Positions 10,342 to 21,235 of a DNA stretch of 64,000 nt are shown here, piece after piece (the first letter of the stretch is position 1; the number at the start of each line of letters is the position of its first letter). This stretch comes from Vesta saturnalis (Eukaryota > Arthropoda > Insecta > Coleoptera > Lampyridae). Location of the stretch: the NCBI GenBank assembly GCA_036346205.1, contig JARFJB010001910.1, forward strand, positions 3,646,501 to 3,710,500. The letters run 5' to 3'. The notes under the pieces were generated by a model, which worked only from the letters and a program-made list of their open reading frames with translations, had not been told where the DNA came from and searched no databases. Both the position numbers and the translations under genes were made by a program.

Positions 10342-13090
10342 CGTAAAGCTAAACCTTAAGTGTTAATTTATTATTACATATTATTTTAAGTGAAAAAAGT
10401 TTGAAATTTTTAGTATTCTACATTAATAGCCATACTGTACTTTTATTACATTTTATACTTCTAGGTTCACAGCCTCTTTTTCGTCAATTGATACTAATCC
10501 CTCTGAAAAAACGTATTTATTGAAAAATTTATTCCGTGTGTTTTCAAATTTCCTTGTCTAGATGGCGCGCGAAATCATTTTGAATTTAATTCCGGAAGTT
10601 TATCGGGTACTGTTTGTCATAAGTTAATAACTATTTCTGTAACAATCGGCAAGGTTGATTTCACGCAATCTGTGTTTGTCCAACGAGGCCGTTACGAAAA
10701 AAATATACTAAAATATTGCGATAGAATGCGCAAGAAACAACCTTTGAACACTCGATGGTAACAAAAGTACCAAGTGGATATAGTCGTATTATAAATTTAT
10801 TATAAAACCTTAAAAATTACAAAATAAAGTGAAGTTTATTGAATAATAAATTTTAGGTTTAGAAAATACCACTGCATAAATTATGTATTATTTTAGAGGT
10901 ATCATTAACTATGTAAATTCCAGCGCAACAAAATATTTCAGAGCAGGTTTTAGTCCAACATTACCTCCGAATAAAGGACCATCTCTGTACTTTACTCCAA
11001 CAATATTCTCTGTACTTTAAAAAATACAAATCTATTTTTTAAACGAATAGAAGTTCAGATGTAAATTATGTAATTTTCGAATCAACGTAATCATCCAGAA
11101 ATAGTCGTATTTTCAATGTTATTCCAAAGTCGGATGCATCACATTTAACGTTAATTATAAACAAATACTTTCTTAATCAAATTTGGATAGTTACTCAGTA
11201 ACAGTAACAAAGTATCTTGGTGACGTGGAAATTGCAACCAACACCTAAAAGAAGCACGAACTTTTTCACTACACTTGGTAAGTCGATAATTAGCCTATAG
11301 CAGTAAAAGGTTTTGTGCTCACTTACTCACTCACTGACTGACAAGTCAGACCGTTAGGGACAGGAACTTTAAATTTAGGTAACGTGCACCCCTTACCTTC
11401 CTAAGGAACGATTCTTTTGAAACTCAGCTCTTAAGGGGTAGAAATTAAGGTTTGAAACAATATTCCTTTTAGTAAGACCGGGATCGTTCGATGTTTCACC
11501 TTTTTTTGAAATTTTACCTTAGGGGATGAAATCGATTTTCAAAGGGGGATGAAACATGAAAATTGATAGATGTGTCTTAAGAAATGATCCCTTAACGGCT
11601 ATAAACGGGAGGGATGAACAAGGTAGCAAATAAAAAAAATCACATACTTTACTGATGTTTCGGTATTCAATTTATCGTATGGCTTATTATTACTTTAAAT
11701 ATCTTACTTAATGAGTTCTCAGTTAATTCAGTTAATAAGACATTAGAAAAGAAACACTAAACTAAATAAGAATAAAGTTATCGAATTAGTTTCTTAGATA
11801 AAACATCGGTTTTGAGCAAATGTTCTACACAACGTGTACGTAGTCGGCCAGATGACAGTGAGAAAAGTATAATGTCACAAGACTTTCAGATTATAAATGT
11901 TACACATTGCTTGCCCTTCGAGCAAATAAAATTTAGGTCTTGGCCATCCAAGCAATGCTTTTGGTGCTTTTCCAAAACAATTGGACTTATAAATACGAAT
12001 TTTCAATATGGCGGACCGTAAGGGAATCATGATTGGGACCACTATGGGGATGTGTGTGACATAATCGGTCATTGCATGTGCAAATTGTTAACGTTTTGCA
12101 GATCATAACAGCTCTGCAGGAAATGATTTCTACCCCCTACACGTTGATATAAACATTTTATGGTCCATGGCACAGCTTCATGATGTAAGAAAAAATTTCT
12201 GCATGACCGACAGACGGAATTTTTTATTCTAAAAAAGTGCACGAAAAATTAAAATAACTTTCTTACTTATAAGTAGGTCCATCGCGTTGAAATTCCAAAT
12301 GTTACCATTTTGTTTTCACCTATCATAACACTAAAACTGTCCATATAACATAATAACAATTTTAATTGTTATAGTTCAGTCATGACATAATATACAAGGT
12401 GTTTCTTTAAAAAATTGACACATGCATTACGCTGTCGTGATTAAAAATAATTTTAAATTATCCTCTTCCGAACGCAAGAGTTTTGTTATAACAGTGTGGT
12501 TGTAATTAAGTAAAGTTAAAAGTTTGAACTACCCTATATTTTTTGCATTTTATTCAAAGCAATACAGTAGTAATTCCTTTTCGACGTATCCAGATTTAGG
12601 TAAAAATAATTTCATTACATCTTCGATTTTGGCAAGGATAATCGAATATCTTACCTGTGACGTCTTCTAGGACCGGTACAACGTGTTTAGTATTTACATT
12701 TTTGCAATGCACAAAACAAATTCCTATGAATCCTGCAGTCTTTAATCATATATTTATATTTTATATCAGAAGAAGGTATTCCTTAAAAAATTGAATTGTT
12801 TAAATTGTGAGAAATTGAGCTAAAATAAAAGTAAACATAGGTTAAATTTGCGAATTGAAAGCATGTGTTTGATAAATCAAGTTTTACGTTACATCGTATT
12901 AAAATTAATACTTTACTAATGTGCCGTGCTCCCTGCCTAAAAAGAAAATACGAGTTTAGAAATTTCCTTATATTTATTTTCAGTTAAGCTGTATACTTAA
13001 ATCACATGAACCACATTCCACAGCATAACTGTACATACCCTAACCAAAACAATGCACACCGAACTCGATGCACAAGTTGCCCTTCTTAGT
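10342..13090. other. Gene-free stretch with old repeat debris
   Basis: No coding signal. 11270-11640 has the texture of an interspersed non-coding repeat (a run of CACTCACTGACTGAC followed by GAACTTTAAATTT and CCCCTTACCTT-like blocks). 12390-12550 has TACAAGGTGTTTC and ACTACCCTATA at its sides, possible mariner-type MITE ends. Neither could be delimited. Confidence 0.35.
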
Positions 13091-13165
13091 GTTAGCGCCT
13101 CCGGTTGTTGTCGTCTTCGGCGAAACATGAGTCGGGGCAACGGGGGAAACGCGGCGTGGGGCGAA
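13091..13165. other. GC-rich patch of unknown nature
   Basis: About 75 bp with many CpGs (for example GGGGAAACGCGGCGTGGGGC) sit inside sequence that is otherwise about two-thirds AT. No frame or repeat partner was recognised. It could be a promoter or 5' exon relic, or inserted foreign sequence. Confidence 0.4.
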
Positions 13166-13620
13166 TACACCGTGGGAAAGCATCACACCATACATAACCT
13201 AATGATTTGTGTGCATTCTGGGATATAGCCAATTTTCAAACTACAATACGAAATTTTACCTTTTTTGAGCTCAACCTCGCCCTGTAAGACCTAATTTCAC
13301 ACAAAAATCTTTTCTTTACCTTCAACTTCTAAGAAATGTCAAAATGAGGCATTCGAATTAAGTAATTAAATAGTTGCAAACAATATATGACATTTGACAA
13401 TTTTTCTACTACAATAACAAATTATTGATATGGTAAATAACGGTGTTTGTCGGCCATATTTCGTTAGAATAGCTCCATATAGAAGCGCCAAGAATGGATA
13501 ACTTTCAAGATGTTGACCTGTTGGGTACATCAACCAGCGCCATCGGATTATCTGATCAATGATTAATAATGCGTACTAGTTGAAGTAATCTCCAAACAAG
13601 TGTAACATTCTTGCGTTCGT
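13166..13620. other. No gene seen
   Basis: AT-rich and non-coding sequence between the two GC-rich patches. Confidence 0.4.
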
Positions 13621-13760
13621 ATCCTTGAACCAACGCAACGTCCTTGTTGTCGGCCGCCGGTGCATTCGCGGGTCGCCGGACATTCCTGCATAGGAATGCC
13701 CCTTAGGCCGCGTGCGATGGACACAAACAATCCACCGTTCCACCCGCCCTTCTTCTCACG
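13621..13760. other. Second GC-rich patch
   Basis: CpG-rich (GTTGTCGGCCGCCGGTGC) with a small hairpin CATTCCTGCATAGGAATG at about 13682-13699. Like the patch at 13.1 kb it has no open frame. Both contain GTTGT-CG-rich openings, which may be chance. Confidence 0.35.
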
Positions 13761-14440
13761 AATACACTACAATTTCTAGCGCTACCTTAAGAATGTAAAT
13801 CTACTATTTTTTCCATCGCAGCTAAGTTCATTAGTCTACAAATATACTAAATATTTCATGCCGTACGTACGTTACAAATGAATCTTAATTAAACTGAAAT
13901 AGAAAAATAGTTTTAAATTAACATTGCGAAAAAAATTAAGTGAGTTAAAAAATTCAAATAACCGCTATGGAAAATATTAAACAGCACACCAAGCGGATTA
14001 TTATCAGAGGAAATATTGCGTGAAGAATTAACTACAGGGTAAGGGGAAGTGTAGAAGTTCCACATACGTACACCGTTAGTTACGAAGTGAAATGCTTCAA
14101 CACTTCTGGAAAAACTTAATTATCAAGATATAAAATTGTGCTAAATTGAGAACGGTATACACAAAAAAATTCTGATCTGTCAGAAACAGGCGAATACATG
14201 TAAAAGGTCATTTGAAACTTAACTACGACATTACTAGAGCAGATTCAAAAATTTTTCAATTTACCTTATTCACAATGTATACATTTTTGTATAGCTTCTA
14301 TACAATTTAATATGATAATTACTACATTTGCAAAATGTGGCGTTTTAGTGAATTTTTTTAGTTGTGAAAAATTTACTATTGTGAGTACTTTTTTCCGATC
14401 TGTCATAATTTGCCGAGTTGAAGCACGTTATCTCCGAAGG
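13761..14440. other. No gene seen
   Basis: AT-rich and non-coding. No repeat was recognised. Confidence 0.4.
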
Positions 14441-14454
14441 AGCTTTTGACTTGA

Positions 14455-15000
14455 ATCTTTTATCAGAATCAAGGATGAAAGAAAAGGAAAAGATCGTGTT
14501 GATTCCCTTTGCATGTACGGACTATTTGAGCTTTCCAAGCACCTTTCGCTTCCATGATGGATTTCAAATTCATTCAAATTCAAAACAGTTTATTTAAATT
14601 ATGGAACATTAATAGATATGGACATTGACAATTTCAGTCGGCTGCTCAGGCGAGGTAGCCTCTTCAGCCGGTTGATTACAGAGTTTTTTTGATAATAATT
14701 ACATTTCGATTCCTTACATGCACATTTTAAGTACGTATTCTTAGTGAGATTAAGGATGGGTGCGGTCACGGTAGGATCGGAAAGAACGGAGTTAGTGTTC
14801 TAAGGGGGAGGTACTGCACTAACAATTTAGCCTCACATGTTGTACATATACGCAGTGATTATGCCGATATATGTGTATGAGGAAAACTTCCTGAAAAAAA
14901 CATCATGCAGAGCAGATGGTAACGCTATACCTCCCGAACGCTAAGTAGAAGGTGTTACCAATGATCCACCAGCTCGGTATGGATGGTACAGAATATTGCG
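14455..15000 (-). mobile_element. tRNA-derived SINE copy, split by a LINE 3' end
   Basis: This matches the intact SINE at 24923-25300. Shared blocks are GAGCTTTCCAAGC and CATGATGGATT on the left, and GATTAAGGATGGGTG, GAACGGAGTTAG and TGAGGAAAAC on the right, with a decayed tRNA-like head near 14930-15000. The copy is on the minus strand and more diverged than the one at 25 kb. Positions 14555-14700 do not belong to it and are a later insertion. Confidence 0.75.
14555..14700 (-). mobile_element. Jockey-type LINE, 5'-truncated 3' end
   Basis: This is closely similar to the last about 150 bp of the element at 51.9-53.9 kb. Shared blocks include GAGGTAGCCTCTTCAGCCGG and TTGATTACA. On the minus strand the copy ends with an AATAAA-type signal and repeats of GAATTT (near 14560-14580). 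It interrupts the SINE. The near-repeat GGATTTC / CGATTCC at the edges may be the target duplication. Confidence 0.8.
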
Positions 15001-15919
15001 GGTTTTTAAGGCAAGATTTAGTTCTTCTTTTAGGATGAAATCTAGTTTAGGGTAAAACCGATGACCTTAATTTTGGGGAATACAGAGTCCCAAATTGGAG
15101 ATGGGTATGGAGATCTCGGCAACTACCAGATATTGAAAAACGATTAAATGTTTCACACAATTATGTTCGTAAGTTAATGTCATTTGTGGGGCATGGTTCT
15201 AACTGTAATATTTCAATTTTGCAAGCATGATGTAAATTTAGTGTTTGAAATTTGACAAATCTGTAAAACACATTTTAACTTTTTGTATAAAATATGCATA
15301 GATTTTTTTTGCAAGTTTTAGTTTTCTGAAATCAACATGAACTTCTTTTTTCCTTATTGCCGCTATATTTGATTTTTCCGTCATGAAGTAAAGCAAAAAA
15401 ATTAGAGTTCAGTGATCATACTAGAAACTTAATTTAAGATAGGAAGGGAGAAAGAAAACAATTCCTGATAAATTTGACAACATTGCACAAAAGAAAGAAT
15501 ACGTGACAAAACCAAAACTCATGAAGATGAAAATGACATTTTATAAAGCAGTCTTTTTATAATCGTCTTAAAAATTAACAACTAAGTTTTTAATAAAAAT
15601 TTTGAAAAATAAGTGCCGCCACAGAAAGTCTAATGTGTAATAAAACAAAACTGAATAAAGGGCAACTGTTCATTTTACTTGTACAGTAAGTTATTTACTA
15701 TCTACAGTTAAATTTAAAGTTCAAAATGCCGACCGTTTTAGTAATACATTCTTGGCATTTTATAAAAACCATTTACTCGATTTATTGTATTTAGATTGAT
15801 TGTAGCTAATGCATCCCTCGTTTTTTATACAAGTCCTTCTGTATTTTCAGAAGGAAAGGGGTAAAGTCGGAAATAATTCATTCGCCAAATCCAGTTCATA
15901 AAAATATTTGCACTTTCTT
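15001..15919. other. No gene seen
   Basis: AT-rich and non-coding. No recognisable element ends. Confidence 0.4.
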
Positions 15920-16178
15920 AGAATTATGCTACTCGAATTATTCAAACTTAGAAAAATAGTAAAAATTTGAATAAGTGCGATCCAACTATTCGAATAATTA
16001 AACTATTTGAAATGTTCGAATGTTTCAACTATTCGATTTTTTTTACCACTTATTCGCATATTCGGTGTATTCGAATACTTAAAATTATTAGAACTTTCAA
16101 ATATTCGAATAGTCGAAACATTGCAATACTCGAATTATTAGGATTATTCGAATAGTTTCAACTATTCGAATACCAAGT
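15920..16178. repeat. Cluster of degenerate TATTCGAATA palindromes
   Basis: About 260 bp are built of variants of ATTCGAATA, ATTCGAA and ACTATTCGAATA in both orientations (the core TTCGAA is its own complement). More than a dozen copies lie at irregular 15-30 bp spacing. A 62-codon frame across it is a by-product of the repetition. Confidence 0.8.
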
Positions 16179-17314
16179 TCAAAGAGCTATTCAGATACGT
16201 GAACTCACAAAGTTCCGTGCCCTAGTTTTTACATTAGTTCATGGCAATATGGAATATTTTTGTGCTATGTTATGAAGAATACATGTACTTGCAATATATG
16301 TTTGAATTCTTTCAATGTTTAGACGAAAATCGTCGTGTCATTTGACGAAACAGTACTCCCCTTTTCGTTTTAAATATTCAGCTCTGTGAATAGATCGTTT
16401 CCCTATTTTTATCTGGGTACAGCGGCACACTGGGCATTTGCTTTATATTTGTCCTTTCATTTATAGTATCACTAATAAATTCTGAGGCCACGCATCTGGA
16501 TAAGGTACCTTCATGTATCACCCCCCTTTGCTGAGGTTTTAAGATCTCCTGTAAAAAAAAAAAACGTATAGGTAAATTTGTTTATTTTTACCAATACCCA
16601 ACTAACCCAAGGTTCTTTAGTACACTTCCCTTTGCTGATTAGGTGACAAGGCACCACCTCTGTCTATAGCATCATCAAGAAAATAACTTACAAGCAAGTC
16701 AACATTTTCTCTGTGAATCTCAATAATCAAATTCGACAGTAGCATGGTAATTATTAAGGCCACACCTCGGGGCACACTTCATAATAAGTACCTTTCTGAG
16801 TTATTTTCGATATGCGTCATCGTTGTATACCCTCCGTTGCTTATAAGCTTTTTTTGGATTCACATAAATAAAAGCTGCCGTTCTGTATAAAAGTGTAATT
16901 TAGAAAAATAAAGAGCTACAAGCAGCAGACCTTCCCGCCTTAATATTGCTACGAGTTAAATAATAATTGTGTTACATATAAATGAGTAAAATTAAAAAAA
17001 AATCATTTATTGCTAAAAACGTAAAAACTAATCAAATTTATTATGTTGAGTTATGTAGAAAGTATGTTAACCTACGTAAACTGGACACTAACGCACCCAC
17101 CCGATTGGAAGAAATATATTGGGAAAATTTCCCAAAAACAATTGCTACGTTTATTATTCTCTCTTGTTCTCAATCAATAACAAAAGAACATTATAGTGAA
17201 ATTTTTCATTAGTAAATCTGAGCCAATACACTGCTGTGATTGATTTAAAAAAGTTGTATGTGGTTTTATTACTGTAATACCGTTACCGTTGCTTTATTAT
17301 AGTTTATAGAAATT
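16179..17314. other. No gene seen
   Basis: Non-coding. A lysine/asparagine-rich frame at 16982-17212 (76 codons) is typical AT-rich background. Confidence 0.4.
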
Positions 17315-17430
17315 TCATTCATACATACTGTATGTATGCATGTTGGGAATCCAGATTTTGTAGCTGAAAGAGGTTGTAAAACTAAGCTGCCCTCCTTGTG
17401 TTTCGGGGAAGGATGAAACGTTCATTTTCC
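17315..17430 (+). mobile_element. tRNA-derived SINE, 3' fragment
   Basis: ATACATACTGTATGTATGCA, then TTGGGAATCCA, TAGCTGAAAGAGG and CTGCCCTCCTT align with the 3' third of the SINE at 24923-25300, here on the plus strand. The tRNA-like head is missing, so it is 5'-truncated. Confidence 0.7.
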
Positions 17431-18362
17431 ACTTTTCGTTTGTTATATTATGATCGGACTCAAACATGACAAACTTGCATAAACGCTCAGATTTACGTAA
17501 AAGCGACGTTCGGTTTTGAAAACTTCCTGCATTTTTGGCAGGTCTCGTAATTTTAGTTTGTTAGATTAAGAACTATGTGCGTAGCTTTGAAGATCACAGA
17601 AGAGGATCTATCTGGCAGCTACAGACACATACTAAATCTAGGAATTCTACATTTTGCATCTATCTACATCACTGGGAGAGGAATTCTTTCAAACGGTAAT
17701 GAACGATAAACTGGAGTCTGCCACGGTGCTAATCTGTACAAGGATAAGTGAGATCGATACCACCCTGGAGGAGTAATTATTCAATTATAAAAAGGGAAAG
17801 TTCACCGCCATGGACGAAACAACGAGAATGTTTAAAAAACGATATTAAAGACGATATTTCAAGAGATTAGACATTGGAGAAAAAATAAAACGTGAGTTAA
17901 AGTACACCACAGGAAAGTATAAAATCAAACAAACGAGAAATGAAACAAAGGAGGAGAACAAAGATAGAACTGAACAGGAAAAATAATCACACTAGTAGAT
18001 ACGAGGAGGAAAGTTGAAAAGCCGTCAAAATCAAACATAAGTACCAGTCTTATAAACATGGGAATAAAGAACTAGCAATATGGTAGAAACAGAACTTGCA
18101 CCGAAAGTGAAGCATGCAGTTTATACTGTATGCATTATTTATTGACATACCATCACAAAAAAGTACATTCAAGAAGCGAAAGAAATGTACATATAGTCTG
18201 CGCTTACAGTTATGGAAGAAAAATACAAAAATATAGACCCTACAAAAGAGAAAAGGAAAGAAAAGACAAGACACTTACACATAAACATAGTTCTAGAAAG
18301 TTACTGAAATAGCAATCCGCAAGGCCAACGTAGAGGAATACGAATCTTGAATAACTGGAGAA
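17431..18362. other. No gene seen
   Basis: Non-coding and purine-rich around 17860-18300. Frames on both strands at 18050-18312 are short and unlike known proteins. Confidence 0.4.
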
Positions 18363-18709
18363 TAGAATAAAATAAAAATAAGTAAAAAAAAAACATTTTT
18401 AAAAACGCTTTTATTTCCAATAGAATAAAAATTGTTGTTTATCTACCCATTAACATCAAAAATCTTTGTGACCCAAAACTAAAGTGTGGAGCGCGCTTTG
18501 TAGTGCCGTGCACTTCATTGTTGGAAGGTAGGTGTTGATAGGCTTTGTTATAAGTATAAGATATCATGTATGCCCACACTTTTATTTTTAGTCACAAACA
18601 TTTTTGATGTTAATGGGTAGATAAAAAAAATTATTTTATTCTTTTTAGTACATTTGGAAATAAAAGCGTTTTTTAAAAATGTTTTTTTTTTTACTTATTT
18701 TTATTTTCT
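18363..18709. mobile_element. MITE/foldback with about 110-bp inverted arms
   Basis: The left arm (18363-18474) and right arm (18590-18709) are inverted copies. Shared blocks are AATAAAAATAAGTAAAAAAA, AACGCTTTTATTTCCA and CTACCCATTAACATCAAAAA. The centre (about 115 bp) holds a GC-richer core (GTGTGGAGCGCGCTTTG). No coding capacity. Confidence 0.85.
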
Positions 18710-18714
18710 ACTTT

Positions 18715-19325
18715 TTAGTCCCTTGGGTGTAAGTTCCAACAAAGAAACTCAATTTTTCAAGACCCTAGTTTTATAAACCAAAGTTTCGAACTTACTTGGC
18801 CAATATAAACATGTATGCCGAAATTCAGCTCAACCGGAGATCGGAAAATAGTTGATTTTATTTGACCGAATACAATACTTTGAGCCCCCCGGGCGCAGCC
18901 TTCCGATTTCGAACTCAAGTTGTCGTATATTTTTGTGCATGGTCTTATGCTAAAAGCTTAAGTCTTGAATTTCAAGGCCCTAGCTTTATAAACAAACATT
19001 TCGACCATATTTGGCCAAATTTGGCCCCAATGCAGCCCCCTGACCTTGAAACTCAACTTGTCGCATATTTGTGTGCATGGTATTATGCTAAAAGCTTAAG
19101 TCAAAAATGTCAAGGCCCTAGCTTTGTAGACAAAAATTTCATCCATATTTGGCCAAATTTTGCCGCAAAAGTCAAAGCAAAAAACACATATTCGTGTATT
19201 GTCATCAAGAATACGCATGCCAAATTTCAGCTCAATCGGAGATCAGGAAGTTGTTGAAAATTAAATTGCAAGATTTGAACCGAACAGACAAAGTGAGTTG
19301 AATAAAAGCGTTAAAATAAAAAAAG
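18715..19325. repeat. Non-coding repeat with internal 138-bp tandem units
   Basis: CAAGGCCCTAGCTTT recurs at 18973 and 19111 (period 138), with a more diverged copy at 18758. The units also share CATATTTGGCCAAATTT and ATGCTAAAAGCTTAAGTC. The tail ATTTCAGCTCAATCGGAGAT followed by CCGAACAGACAAAGTGAG resembles non-coding mobile repeats I have seen in other insects. The closing AATAAAAGCGTT also occurs in the adjoining MITE arm, so the two may be one family. The 131-codon frame across it simply mirrors the repeats. Confidence 0.75.
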
Positions 19326-20301
19326 CATAAACAAAGCTAATGGACTGTAAGAACTTTTAATAGACGGGGATTTTTGATGCGAAGAAATCGCAAAATAAAT
19401 TCAAATAAAACGTAGCACATGTTATTTAATAACAAACAACAGATGAAGTAATGAATTAAAAAATTCTGTATTTTCAGCGCTTTTTTGACACGTTCCTTTT
19501 CCTGTAACGGTTTTTTATATTGCATTATCAGTACCTTTAGTTACGTATCAGAACCAATAAATAATTTTGAGAATTACACTCAATCTTTCAGAAATTCAGT
19601 TTTTAGTGTCTATTGAAATTTGGTGAGCACTTACCTTTGTTCATAAATTCTACCGGTTCCCTATTACATTTTAAAAATTTAAGAGAAATATACATTTGAG
19701 ACCTCAAAACCAAGATTTCGTTACGCTATCATACCATGGTGTTTCTTAATAACATGCTAATATTTAAGGTGGATTCTTGGGTCCATTTTGAGAAAAAAAC
19801 TTCGTATGAACATGTCCTAAAGGTCTTAACTTTTGAACTATAGGGTGTTAGAGTTTTAAGAAAAAAATCTTTTTTTTATGATAACTTAGGTATGACCTTA
19901 GACCCTAGCTATTTTTGTGAAACGTAGTACACATCTTCTATGCGTCAAAAGGCATTTTCTACTCTACAACATAATTTTTTATTCTTGCCAGTGGCGTTCC
20001 TACGGAATCATTTTAAAAAGATAAGTGATACGCCACTGCTTTTAATTGTTTTTGAAATCCTTATTCTTTTCTGAGCAAATCTGGTTTCTTGAATTTTTTT
20101 TCGTTTGGCGTACGCTTTTCGCATAAAAAATAAAATTTATTCATTTGCACGTTATTATGAAATTAGGTATTACCAAGGAAACGTATCTAGTAGGTAAGAA
20201 GCAGATTTTGTTTTGTAAACATAAACAGTTTTGACAGTTGTCTACCTAGTCCAGTTGTCACGTATTTAAATCATTAAAATTAACAATGTTATTAAAAAAA
20301 C
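19326..20301. other. Non-coding leader of the following transposon, no separate gene
   Basis: 19760-20060 (with ATGAACATGTCCTAAAGG and GCCAGTGGCGTTCCTACGG) has the look of the untranslated 5' part of insect IS630-type elements. The left terminal repeat could not be fixed. Confidence 0.35.
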
Positions 20302-20825
20302 ATGGCCCATTTTACGAATTCCGAGCTTGCTGATGGTAACGCACTGGAAACCAGGCAGTTGAATGAAGACCGTTTGCCAAATAGAAATATTCCGGATGCA
20401 CGAACATTTTCAAACATTCATGAAAGGTTGTGCAAAAAGGGAAGTTTTGAACCAGACAAACATCTAAATGGAGTACAGCGTACTGTAAGAACACCAGAAA
20501 TTGAGGTAGCGGTTTCGAATTGATCCTGGATTAAGTACTCAAAAATTGGGAACAATTTGAATATCTCACATATTCTTGTTTGGAAAATTCTCTATGACTT
20601 TTTATTATATTCCTACCATATCCAACGGGTTCAAGGTCTACTACCTCACGACTTTCCATTACGAACGAACTTTTGTCAATGGTTTCTGCAAAGTGCAAAA
20701 ATCCACTATTTGATACTGAAATTTTATTCACCGATGAAGCCAATTTTTCCAGAAACGCCGTCCAAAACTTTCACAGTAATCATTTTTGGGATTAAGAAAA
20801 CCCACATTCGATATCGTCCGCTTAA
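20302..20825 (+). pseudogene. IS630/mariner-type transposase, N-terminal half
   Basis: The start is the ATG at 20302. The N-terminal helix-turn-helix follows (LADGNALETRQLNEDRLPNR, then ARTFSNIHERLCKKGSF). The linker VQRTVRTPEIEVAV leads to a stop at 20521. In the continuing frames come NLNISHILVWKILYDFLLY, HIQRVQGLLPHDFPLRTNFC and, after a frameshift, EILFTDEANFSRNAVQNF (about 20716-20770) with the first catalytic aspartate. Homology ends at about 20825, before the second and third acidic motifs. The 5' half is fairly well kept, apart from one small deletion near codon 15, one stop and one frameshift. Confidence 0.85.
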
Positions 20826-21235
20826 TATGCTAATCACAGGAGAGCAAAAAAAACTATAAAGCTATGGTAGTGTTTACGTTGCATTTTTTTTATATTTTTA
20901 GATAACGTTTAATTAATTTTGTTTGTAGATTTAAATGTCAAAAAAATTGTCAAAATTTGAATTTCTATTATTTTACGTGATTTTCCGGTTATATTGAATT
21001 TTTATTTTTGATTTTTCGGGATTTTCGACACATAAATCACACTATGTCTGTATTAATTAATAAGTTTATTAAACATTATAAAACAAAAATAAAACTACAC
21101 ACGTCCTTAACAAAGATTTTTTAAACTAAGAATAAGGTAAATGTTTATAAAACGTATGATAATCTTGTGTTATGTTTGCCTTTAAACTCATAATATGATC
21201 ATATTTTGACTTTTTAATTGGAATTCGGCCTAACA
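20826..21235. other. No gene seen
   Basis: AT-rich and non-coding sequence between two transposon relics. Confidence 0.4.

Noticed and set aside
18862..19257. 131-codon plus-strand frame with internal peptide repeats
   Set aside because: It mirrors the 138-bp DNA repeat (138 is a multiple of three, so the frame stays open by chance). No known domain.
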